7,345 nucleotides of DNA, taken from Desulfobacteraceae bacterium (GTDB taxonomy: Bacteria > Desulfobacterota > DSM-4660 > Desulfatiglandales > Desulfatiglandaceae). Under the pieces are notes generated by a model. The model saw nothing but the letters and a program-made list of their open reading frames with translations, made no database searches and was not told where the DNA came from. Made by a program: the position numbers and the translations under genes. The stretch is taken from the NCBI GenBank assembly GCA_011048855.1, contig DSCZ01000253.1, positions 1-7,345 on the forward strand, in the 5' to 3' direction. Positions within the stretch are counted from its first letter, which is position 1. The number at the start of each line of letters is the position of its first letter. Below, one piece after another: positions 1 through 5,813 of the stretch.

Positions 1-24
1 CGACCCCGACCCCGATGCCGATAG
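1..24. repeat. Short hexamer tandem repeat, cut by the left edge
   Basis: Four consecutive hexamers begin with CGA: CGACCC twice, then CGATGC and CGATAG. The array meets the window edge, so its true length is unknown. It lies upstream of the first gene's preferred start and is probably intergenic, though it could be the end of an upstream gene. No function can be read from it. Confidence 0.45.
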
Positions 25-45
25 CACAGTGGCAATATTTTTACC

Positions 46-62
46 CCCGGGAGCCGGGTTTT
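46..62 (+). terminator. Small GC hairpin followed by four T, weak terminator candidate
   Basis: Bases 46-50 (CCCGG) pair with 54-58 (CCGGG) around a 3-nt GAG loop, and TTTT follows at 59-62. The stem is only 5 bp and the T run is short, so it would be a weak intrinsic terminator for a gene to the left, or a leader hairpin just before the ribosome binding site at 67-72. Chance is a real alternative in GC-rich DNA. Confidence 0.25.
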
Positions 63-66
63 GAAA

Positions 67-72
67 AGGGAG
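67..72 (+). promoter_or_regulatory. Ribosome binding site that sets the start of the first gene
   Basis: AGGGAG sits 8 nt before the ATG at 81. The in-frame ATG at 15 lies inside the hexamer repeat and has no comparable site, so 81 is preferred. Confidence 0.6.
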
Positions 73-80
73 ACAGAAAC

Positions 81-2105
81 ATGAATCAAAGAGAAAAACT
101 TTATCCGAAGTTCATGAATCCCCTGCTGCATAAAATCTCGCGCCCCATGCCCGAGGAACTGGCGGTTATAGGCGCAGGCACGATAGGCCCGGACATCGGG
201 TACTATCTGAAAAGTGCACTTGCCGGGAGCAGGCTTTATCTGGTGGATGTGGCTGAGGAGCCCTTAAAAAAAGCCGAAAATCGCCTGGAGAATTATATCC
301 GAAAGGCAGTAGATCGCGGGAAAATGAGCGAAGACCGGGCCGGCGCTGTGAGGGACGGCATAGTTTATACCACGGACTACCGGCGGATTTCCGGCTGCGG
401 GTTGGTTATCGAGGCCGCCACCGAAAACATTCCGCTTAAAAAAAGCATCTTTAAGCAGGTGGAGGAAATCGTAGGAGAGGACACGATTATTACATCCAAC
501 ACGAGTTCGATTCCGGCGGATCGGATCTTCTCCTCGATGAAGCGGCCCGGGCGCAGTACCGTAACCCATTTTTTCGCACCTGCCTGGCGCAGCCTTCCGG
601 TGGAAGTTATCAGGTGGGATGGGGCGGACCAGGAAATGCTTGATTATCTGTGCCGATTTTTTGCCGCCACCGGTAAGGCGCCGATAATGACCGGCAATGC
701 AGTGTGTTTCATGCTCGACCGAATATTCGATAACTGGTGCAACGAGGCGGCACTTCTACTCGACCAGGCCACAGCGTCCGGGATCGACAAAACAGCTGAA
801 GAGTTCGTGTTTGCCGGGCCGTTTTTCGTGTTGAACATGGCAAATGGAAACCCGATCATCATCGAGACCAACACCCTGCAGATGGAGGAAGGTGCTCATT
901 ACAAGCCTGCGGAAATCCTTCGTTCGGTGGAGAGGTGGAAAACCCACCGGCCCGGCTCCCCGGTGGAGGTGCCCGAGGCTTTGCGCGAGACGGCGAGGGA
1001 TCGGCTTCTCGGGATTCTTTTTTCCCAGTCCTTCGATATCGTCGACAGGGGGATCGGCCTTGCGGAAGACCTTAATTTCGGCTGCGAAGCCGCGCTTGGT
1101 TTCAAGAGGGGGCCGTTTGACATCATGCGGGACCTGGGGGAAGGTGAAGCCGTGCGGGTAATGGAAAGGTTTGAAGCCGATCGACCGGGTTTCCCGATGC
1201 CCTCGAGACCTGTTTCGGAATACCTGGATTTCAAGCGTTTTGTGCTCGCCGACCGTATCGATGATGTGGTCGTTGTGACTATCAGAAGGCCCCAGGCGAT
1301 GAACGCCCTGAACGACGAGGTCAACGATGAAATACTCGGGGTGCTGGAGTTTTTTTCAGCAGATCCTTCCGTCAGGGGTTTCGTGATAACCGGCTATGGA
1401 CTTTCCGCCTTTTGCGCAGGGGCTGACATAGGCCGTTTTCCATCCATGCTGGGGGATGCGGCTGCCTCCGCGGACTACGCGAGGGCTTGCGCCGGGGTTC
1501 AGAGGTTCATGGACAGGAGCGAAAAACCGGTGGTCGCAGCGGTGAACGGTATGGCGCTGGGCGGCGGACTGGAGCTGGCGATCCGGTGTCACGGGATCGT
1601 TGCGGTTCCCGGTGCAAGATTCCAGTTCCCGGAAATCACGTTGGGTATACTTCCGGGGATAGGGGGCTGCGCTGTGCCATACAGGAAATGGCCCGGGGGC
1701 GCCCGGGAGTTTCACCAAATGCTCACGCTCGGGAAGTCCATTTCTGTGGAAGAGGCCAGGAAGATAGGACTGGTGGAGGCTGTGGCCGATTCTTTTGACG
1801 GTTTGATCGCCGAAGCTGTTAAGGAAGTGGTCCGTCTTGACGGAAATATAACACGTATAAGCGACAGGCCCGTCGAGATTCCACCGGTGGAGTTGCCGGA
1901 GGAGCCGAAGGCCCGAGGCCTTGTTTTGAGCCGGGAGGCTGTGGAGATTGTCAAAAAGACGATTGAAGCGTGCGCTTCGGCTGGTTCTTTCGAAGAGTCG
2001 CTGGAAGCCGGTTACCGGGGTTTCGGGGAAATTGCCTGCACTGAAGCCGCCGCGGAAGGCATAGGGGCGTTTCTTGAGAAGCGACGGCCGGAATACAAGA
2101 AGTAG
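81..2105 (+). CDS. Fused 3-hydroxyacyl-CoA dehydrogenase / enoyl-CoA hydratase
   Basis: This 674-residue cytoplasmic protein should catalyse two beta-oxidation steps: hydration of an enoyl-CoA and NAD-dependent oxidation of the 3-hydroxyacyl-CoA. The dehydrogenase comes first. Its NAD motif GAGTIGPDIG is at residues 31-40, TSNTSS at 138-143 and the catalytic His163-Glu175 pair in HFFAP...VEVI. C-terminal dehydrogenase segments run to about 380. A crotonase domain fills about 385-640, with oxyanion-hole sequence CAGADI (445-450) and Glu498 and Glu518. These are 20 residues apart, as are Glu144 and Glu164 of rat enoyl-CoA hydratase, so the hydratase looks competent. The domain order is the reverse of FadB and matches archaeal-type fusions. 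Two dehydrogenase positions are unusual: the Asn of the GFIVNRL motif is Asp213, and HFFNP has become HFFAP. The start at 81 has a ribosome binding site; ATGs at 15, 114 and 147 are less likely. The family is secure; the substrate is unknown. Confidence 0.9.
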   Translation: MNQREKLYPKFMNPLLHKISRPMPEELAVIGAGTIGPDIGYYLKSALAGSRLYLVDVAEEPLKKAENRLENYIRKAVDRGKMSEDRAGAVRDGIVYTTDYRRISGCGLVIEAATENIPLKKSIFKQVEEIVGEDTIITSNTSSIPADRIFSSMKRPGRSTVTHFFAPAWRSLPVEVIRWDGADQEMLDYLCRFFAATGKAPIMTGNAVCFMLDRIFDNWCNEAALLLDQATASGIDKTAEEFVFAGPFFVLNMANGNPIIIETNTLQMEEGAHYKPAEILRSVERWKTHRPGSPVEVPEALRETARDRLLGILFSQSFDIVDRGIGLAEDLNFGCEAALGFKRGPFDIMRDLGEGEAVRVMERFEADRPGFPMPSRPVSEYLDFKRFVLADRIDDVVVVTIRRPQAMNALNDEVNDEILGVLEFFSADPSVRGFVITGYGLSAFCAGADIGRFPSMLGDAAASADYARACAGVQRFMDRSEKPVVAAVNGMALGGGLELAIRCHGIVAVPGARFQFPEITLGILPGIGGCAVPYRKWPGGAREFHQMLTLGKSISVEEARKIGLVEAVADSFDGLIAEAVKEVVRLDGNITRISDRPVEIPPVELPEEPKARGLVLSREAVEIVKKTIEACASAGSFEESLEAGYRGFGEIACTEAAAEGIGAFLEKRRPEYKK

Positions 2106-2165
2106 CGGTGAAGTTAGATGCCGGTCGGTCTATGAATCGTTATTTGAATTGAAATGCGAAACTGC

Positions 2166-2172
2166 AAGGAGG
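2166..2172 (+). promoter_or_regulatory. Strong ribosome binding site for the OYE-family gene
   Basis: AAGGAGG lies 8 nt before the ATG at 2181. An in-frame ATG at 2154 would put this site inside the coding region, so 2181 is the better start. Confidence 0.8.
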
Positions 2173-2180
2173 AAAAACGG

Positions 2181-4169
2181 ATGGCAAGGACACTCTTTGA
2201 ATGGGATTATTCATCATATCCCGGGGCGGCCAGGTACCCTCACCTGTTCAAACCGATCCAGATCGGGAACTTGCTGGTACCGAACAGAATAAAATACGCT
2301 GCGACCGAAGACAACCTGAACGAACGGACCGGGTTCATCACAGACGCCGACGTGGAATATATGAGAAGGCGCGCCGAGGGTGTCGTAGGCGGACTCTGCT
2401 TCATGCAGGGCGTCTATATGGACCCTGCCCGCAAGGGCCAGGGCTACGTCGGACAGGCCGCTTGCTGGGACGATAAGTTCGTCCCCGGCTTGAAGAGAAT
2501 CGCTGATGCGATACACAGCGAGCGCGCGGTTGCGGGCTTCCAGCTGATGGATTGCGGCAGGGTCGGAGCTGTCGAAGTGGAGCGGGGTCACGGACCGTCC
2601 GCGGTTCCCCAGAGGCTGCGGATTTTCAAGCCGATGGACGAAATGACAAATGCCGAAGTCAAGGAAATGGTCCGGCAGCATGTGGATGCCGCCCGGCGTG
2701 GTGTGGATGCCGGGTTCGACGTGATGGAAATTTCCGGGATCGTGGGCTACCTGATCAGCAATTTCCTATCCAGTTACACGAACCGCAGGACGGATGAATA
2801 CGGCGGCGACATCCGCGGCAGGTGCCAGGCGATGGTTGAGATTATCCAGGGAGTGAAGGAGGTATGCGGCCCCGATATTCCTGTGGGAATCCGGCTTTGT
2901 TCGGAGGAGTTGCTTGACGATGTCCGCGGAAACACCCCGGATGAGTCTATGATCACCTACCAGGTGGCAGAAGAGGCCGGTGCCGACTATATAAGCTGTA
3001 CGCTCGGCTGGCAGGAATCCATTTATCCGGTGATCAGCCGCGATATCCCGCAGGGTCACTGGCTGCATCTGGCCAAGCGGGCGAAAGAGCATGTCAAGAT
3101 TCCGATTCAGATGGCCTATCGTTTGTTTACCCCGGACCGGCCGAACGCGGCGATCGAGCGGGGAGACCTGGATATTTGGGAAATGTGCCGCTCCATGATC
3201 GCGGATCCACAGATGCCCAAAAAGGTGCTGGAGGGCCGGGAAGAGGAAATAAGGCACTGCGTAGCGTGCAACCTGTGCCTGGCGCGGTTGTTCCGTGATG
3301 CCCCGATGACTTGCTACATCAATCCCACATGTGCACATGAACATGATGGGAAATTTTTCCCACAGAAGGTGGCGGACGGCGAAGAGAAAACCGTTATGAT
3401 CGTCGGTGCAGGGCCCGCCGGGCTCGAATGCGCCTACGTGGCGGCACAGCGCGGGCACGAGGTGCACGTATATGACACCCGCGGGGAGCTTGGTGGAACA
3501 CTGCTCGAGGCTTCGAAGGCGCCCTACGGGGACGAGGAGCTTCTGACCTGCACGGCCTTCCAGAAAGCAATGTGCGAGAAATACGGGGTGGAATTCCACC
3601 TGGGAACCGAAGTCACCCCCGAGTTGATCGAGGAGGAATTCCCTGACACCGTGGTGCTTGCCACAGGACCGGCCTACGAACCGCCGGCGGCGGGCGGAGA
3701 CAGGGATAATATCGTCAATGTACTGGACGTGCTCCGTGGGGATGCTCCGGTAGGCGAACGGGTGGTTGTCTGGGGAAACAGGAAGCCGGGAATAGGTGCT
3801 GCCCTCAAACTCGCGAAAGAGGGAAAGAAAGTGACATTGGTGGGAAAAGAGAAGACCGCCGGTTTCGACGTGAATCCGTCCTTCAAATGGAGGTACATGA
3901 TTTACCTCAGGCAAAATGGGGTCAAGGTTTACAACGACTGTGACATCGTAAGTGTCGAAGACGGCGAAGTGGTTGTGAAGACCTACGACGGATACCATAT
4001 CCCTGTAGCCTGCGATACCGTTGTTGTATCCGAGAGGCGGGCCAATGAAGATCTCAAGCAGGCAGTCCAGGGGGAAGGCATCGAGATGTTCGTTATAGGC
4101 GACGCCCTTGTGCCCCGGAATCTCTCAAGCGCCGTGCACGACGGATATCGGATTGGTCTCAGGATTTAA
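2181..4169 (+). CDS. OYE-type Fe-S flavoprotein, 2,4-dienoyl-CoA reductase family
   Basis: This 662-residue protein has the layout and length of E. coli FadH (about 670). An FMN-binding TIM barrel (about 20-350) is followed by a [4Fe-4S] motif with Cys360, 363, 366 and 378, then FAD and second-nucleotide domains. GAGPAG at 409-414 marks the FAD fold, and GDALVPRNLSSAVHDGYR near the C-terminus is a typical family ending. The barrel keeps GYLI with Tyr190, matching the catalytic Tyr of FadH, and NRRTDEYGG (201-209). Three positions differ: the FadH catalytic His is Gln278 in LGWQES, the usual HxGR is DCGR (124-127), and the second Rossmann motif is GNRKPGIG (532-539) instead of GGGxxGxE. Ring-reducing aryl-CoA reductases such as 2-naphthoyl-CoA reductase belong to this family, so a cyclic acyl-CoA substrate is possible but unproven. 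The gene starts 75 nt after the preceding stop. The family is clear; substrate and reaction direction are not. Confidence 0.88.
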   Translation: MARTLFEWDYSSYPGAARYPHLFKPIQIGNLLVPNRIKYAATEDNLNERTGFITDADVEYMRRRAEGVVGGLCFMQGVYMDPARKGQGYVGQAACWDDKFVPGLKRIADAIHSERAVAGFQLMDCGRVGAVEVERGHGPSAVPQRLRIFKPMDEMTNAEVKEMVRQHVDAARRGVDAGFDVMEISGIVGYLISNFLSSYTNRRTDEYGGDIRGRCQAMVEIIQGVKEVCGPDIPVGIRLCSEELLDDVRGNTPDESMITYQVAEEAGADYISCTLGWQESIYPVISRDIPQGHWLHLAKRAKEHVKIPIQMAYRLFTPDRPNAAIERGDLDIWEMCRSMIADPQMPKKVLEGREEEIRHCVACNLCLARLFRDAPMTCYINPTCAHEHDGKFFPQKVADGEEKTVMIVGAGPAGLECAYVAAQRGHEVHVYDTRGELGGTLLEASKAPYGDEELLTCTAFQKAMCEKYGVEFHLGTEVTPELIEEEFPDTVVLATGPAYEPPAAGGDRDNIVNVLDVLRGDAPVGERVVVWGNRKPGIGAALKLAKEGKKVTLVGKEKTAGFDVNPSFKWRYMIYLRQNGVKVYNDCDIVSVEDGEVVVKTYDGYHIPVACDTVVVSERRANEDLKQAVQGEGIEMFVIGDALVPRNLSSAVHDGYRIGLRI

Positions 4170-4191
4170 TTCGTTTAAGGAAAAAGAAATC

Positions 4192-4197
4192 AGGAGG
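4192..4197 (+). promoter_or_regulatory. Ribosome binding site for the 175-residue unassigned gene
   Basis: AGGAGG lies 6 nt before the ATG at 4204. The longer open frame from 4108 would overlap the preceding gene by 62 nt and has no such site, so 4204 is chosen. Confidence 0.8.
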
Positions 4198-4203
4198 AAA
4201 AAC

Positions 4204-4731
4204 ATGCCTGTCAACGCAGAAAAGGAGATCAGCAAGCTCTGGAGAAATCTTCACGCCGCCCAGGGTGAAATAATCAAGATGTATTACCGGATGCGGGAGG
4301 TGGCCCTGGCATTTGCCCCTGCGGGCACGGATCCGCTGGAGGTGGGCCTCAAGGCCGCGGAGATGATAGGAAGAGATGTTGGGAAAAACCTTCTTCCTCG
4401 GCTGAACTGGCTCAAAGGGGAAGAAGGTTTCCTGATGCAGCTCGGCGCTGCGCTTGCGGGAGTCTGGAACACCGAAGGCGGGATCGCCGGCGTGGAACAA
4501 GGGGAGAGGCCCGGCGAGGTTTTGATCCGGTGCACTCGGTGTCCCTGGCCCAGCACGGCCAAGGATTTCGAGGTTTCCATGGAAGAGGTGGCCTTGAGCC
4601 GGGAGCGCATGTTCCAGGCGATGCTGGAGGATATCAGCGTTTTTTTCAATATACCCCTCAAGCTGGAGATGCTCAAAGCTATCCCCAGGGGCCACGGGGT
4701 TTACCTCATGAGGCTTTCGAAGGCTGCTTAG
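4204..4731 (+). CDS. Unassigned 175-residue protein with one CxxC motif
   Basis: I do not recognise this family with confidence. The protein looks soluble: no signal peptide or membrane segment is apparent. The first 90 residues appear mostly helical, with aromatic positions Trp13, Tyr27, Tyr28 and Trp69. A likely strand then leads into CTRCPWP with Cys110 and Cys113, and after more helical sequence the protein ends in a short basic tail. The arrangement of a helical start, a central Cys-Pro motif and a helical end faintly recalls small proteins grouped with L-2-amino-thiazoline-4-carboxylate hydrolase, but this is only an impression. The gene starts 34 nt after the OYE-family gene and is probably co-transcribed with it, so a role as accessory or small partner subunit is possible. 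The ribosome binding site and shared orientation support it as a real gene. Confidence 0.8.
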   Translation: MPVNAEKEISKLWRNLHAAQGEIIKMYYRMREVALAFAPAGTDPLEVGLKAAEMIGRDVGKNLLPRLNWLKGEEGFLMQLGAALAGVWNTEGGIAGVEQGERPGEVLIRCTRCPWPSTAKDFEVSMEEVALSRERMFQAMLEDISVFFNIPLKLEMLKAIPRGHGVYLMRLSKAA

Positions 4732-4773
4732 ATACGGCTGTTTAATGACCATTTATGATTTGACGCTCATTGA

Positions 4774-4805
4774 GGCGCCTGCGGCGGTGGAAACATGCAG
4801 GCGCC
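4774..4805 (+). other. Perfect 9-bp inverted repeat before the first ferredoxin gene
   Basis: GGCGCCTGC (4774-4782) and GCAGGCGCC (4797-4805) can form a GC-rich 9-bp stem with a 14-nt loop. No T run follows on either strand, so it is not a standard intrinsic terminator. It ends 7 nt before the ribosome binding site AGAGGAG at 4813-4819. It could mark an mRNA processing or stability boundary, affect translation of the ferredoxin gene, or bind a protein. The structure is clear; the role is inference. Confidence 0.55.
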
Positions 4806-4825
4806 GAAAGAAAGAGGAGTGAAGC

Positions 4826-5032
4826 ATGGCTGCGCAGATAGATTACGAAAAGTGTACAATGTGCGGTGGCAACAGCGAACCCCTGTGTGTTGAAGTCTGC
4901 CCGGACTCAGCGATAAGGGTTCAGGACGGAAGAGTCGTCGTCACGGAATTCATTTGCGAAGACTGCAACGAATGCGGATGCGTCTGCCCGGATGAGGCGA
5001 TCCATGTGCCGCTGGAAAAAGTTACCTTTTAA
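4826..5032 (+). CDS. Small 2[4Fe-4S] ferredoxin-like protein with expanded first motif
   Basis: This 68-residue protein has two cysteine groups fit for two [4Fe-4S] clusters and probably carries low-potential electrons in the cytoplasm. The first group is Cys10-x2-Cys13-x7-Cys21-x3-Cys25-Pro, where the usual x2 between the second and third Cys is stretched to x7. The second is regular, Cys44-x2-Cys47-x2-Cys50-x3-Cys54-Pro, plus an extra Cys52. The sequence is rich in acidic residues. AGAGGAG at 4813-4819 is 6 nt before the ATG. It lies 94 nt after the unassigned gene and 117 nt before the epimerase-like gene, gaps wider than elsewhere in the cluster. Such proteins often serve as electron-transfer subunits beside larger oxidoreductases; its partner here is unknown, with the OYE-family and HdrA-type proteins the obvious candidates. 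Confidence 0.88.
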   Translation: MAAQIDYEKCTMCGGNSEPLCVEVCPDSAIRVQDGRVVVTEFICEDCNECGCVCPDEAIHVPLEKVTF

Positions 5033-5093
5033 AGAAGGATAAACCGGCGGACCTTCGAATGAACCAGGCTGTAAGGCATATTCTTTCTGGAAG

Positions 5094-5121
5094 CCGACAG
5101 CTAACAGTTAACAGCTGACTC
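5094..5121. repeat. Imperfect heptamer tandem repeat upstream of the epimerase-like gene
   Basis: Four consecutive 7-nt units fit the loose consensus CTRACAG: 5094-5100, 5101-5107 (CTAACAG), 5108-5114 (TTAACAG) and a decayed 5115-5121. CAGCT at 5098-5102 and AGCTG at 5113-5117 are also complementary, so a small hairpin could form. The repeat lies in the 117-nt gap 5033-5149, which holds no gene and no promoter I can support. GGGAG at 5139-5143 is the probable ribosome binding site for the next gene. Function is unknown. Confidence 0.45.
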
Positions 5122-5149
5122 CATATTTTCACGACGACGGGAGCTGAAC

Positions 5150-5602
5150 ATGAAAGTAAATAAGATCGACCATATTTGCATAGCGGTGAAGAATCTTGAA
5201 GAGGCGAAAAAGGTGTGGGAACCGGTTCTCGGAAAAAGCGGTCCGGATGACGCCTACGTCGATGAGCCTGAAAAAATTAATGTTGCGAGATACTGGGTGG
5301 GAGGCGTGGGGTTTGAACTGATGGAATCGACCACCCCGGACGGTGACGTAGCTAAGTTCATAGAAAAACGGGGCGAAGGCGTCATGTTAATCAGTTTCAA
5401 CGTGGATGACACCAGGGCGGCGGTTTCCGAAATGCAGGATAAAGGCTATCCTTTCATACCGGACTCACGGGGCGAAATCGCCAGGCCCTTCCGGGATTGC
5501 GAGTTCGCATTCCTGCATCCTAAGAAAATGAACGGGGTTCTTCTGGAGCTGATAGACTATAAGTGGAAAGAGCTGGAATCCCAGGCGGATACGGATGTCT
5601 AA
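5150..5602 (+). CDS. VOC/glyoxalase-fold protein related to methylmalonyl-CoA epimerase
   Basis: This 150-residue protein is a single-chain member of the vicinal oxygen chelate superfamily. Its closest resemblance is to methylmalonyl-CoA epimerase: IDHICIAV at 6-13, FELME at 55-59, FIEKRGEG at 70-77, FAFLHPKKMNGVLLELID at 119-136, and a matching length. His8, Glu56 and Glu133 are candidate metal ligands. However, the GEGLHHIAF segment that normally supplies a metal-binding His reads GEGVMLISF (75-83), with Met79 and Leu80 in place of the two His. True epimerase activity is therefore doubtful. It may act on another CoA ester, use another metal site, or bind without catalysis. GGGAG at 5139-5143 is 6 nt before the ATG. 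The stop codon overlaps the next start (ATGTCTAA), suggesting translational coupling to the second ferredoxin. Fold confidence is high; reaction confidence is low. Confidence 0.87.
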   Translation: MKVNKIDHICIAVKNLEEAKKVWEPVLGKSGPDDAYVDEPEKINVARYWVGGVGFELMESTTPDGDVAKFIEKRGEGVMLISFNVDDTRAAVSEMQDKGYPFIPDSRGEIARPFRDCEFAFLHPKKMNGVLLELIDYKWKELESQADTDV

Positions 5603-5801
5603 GCCACGAATATATGAGGTTTACCTCGTATATGTGGATCAGGATAAATGTGACGGGTGTGGTGAGTGCGTCATCTTTTGTCCGGTGAATGTCTTCGATC
5701 TTACCCATAAGGCTTTTCCGGTCCGTGCCCGCGATTGTCTCGGCTGCAGGACCTGCGAAGCAGTCTGCAAGCCGGAGGCCGTTATAATTACCGAGATTTG
5801 A
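5595..5801 (+). CDS. 2[4Fe-4S] dicluster ferredoxin
   Basis: This 68-residue protein is a regular bacterial dicluster ferredoxin. It has Cys19-x2-Cys22-x2-Cys25-x3-Cys29-Pro and Cys48-x2-Cys51-x2-Cys54-x3-Cys58, so each group should supply three ligands to one cluster and one to the other. The start overlaps the end of the epimerase-like gene by 8 nt, with AGGCGG (5583-5588) as a modest ribosome binding site, so translation is probably coupled. The HdrA-like gene begins 12 nt after its stop. The HdrA-like protein next door has no C-terminal ferredoxin domain, and this protein could serve as that missing electron-entry module (inference). A general ferredoxin role is the alternative. Confidence 0.9.
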   Translation: MSKPRIYEVYLVYVDQDKCDGCGECVIFCPVNVFDLTHKAFPVRARDCLGCRTCEAVCKPEAVIITEI

Positions 5802-5813
5802 ATAGAGGCATAT

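Noticed and set aside
30..43. Sigma-54 type promoter beginning at TGGCA
   Set aside because: A -24-like TGGCA is present, but the GC expected at the matching -12 position is absent.
15..80. N-terminal extension of the fusion protein from the ATG at 15
   Set aside because: It translates the hexamer repeat and hairpin, has no ribosome binding site, and the 22 extra residues precede a domain that already has a normal lead-in.
2154..2180. N-terminal extension of the OYE-family protein
   Set aside because: The extension encodes the strong AAGGAGG site for the ATG at 2181, so it is a leader rather than coding sequence.
2766..3998. 410-residue open frame on the minus strand inside the OYE-family gene
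   Set aside because: It lies wholly opposite a gene with strong family motifs, its translation shows no domain pattern, and long antisense frames are common in GC-rich codon usage.
4774..4805. Rho-independent terminator after the unassigned gene
   Set aside because: The stem is strong but no T run follows on either strand, so it is listed only as an inverted repeat.
5150..5602. Straight assignment as methylmalonyl-CoA epimerase
   Set aside because: The overall match is good but the metal-binding His segment is replaced by Met-Leu, and no methylmalonyl-CoA mutase gene is visible nearby.
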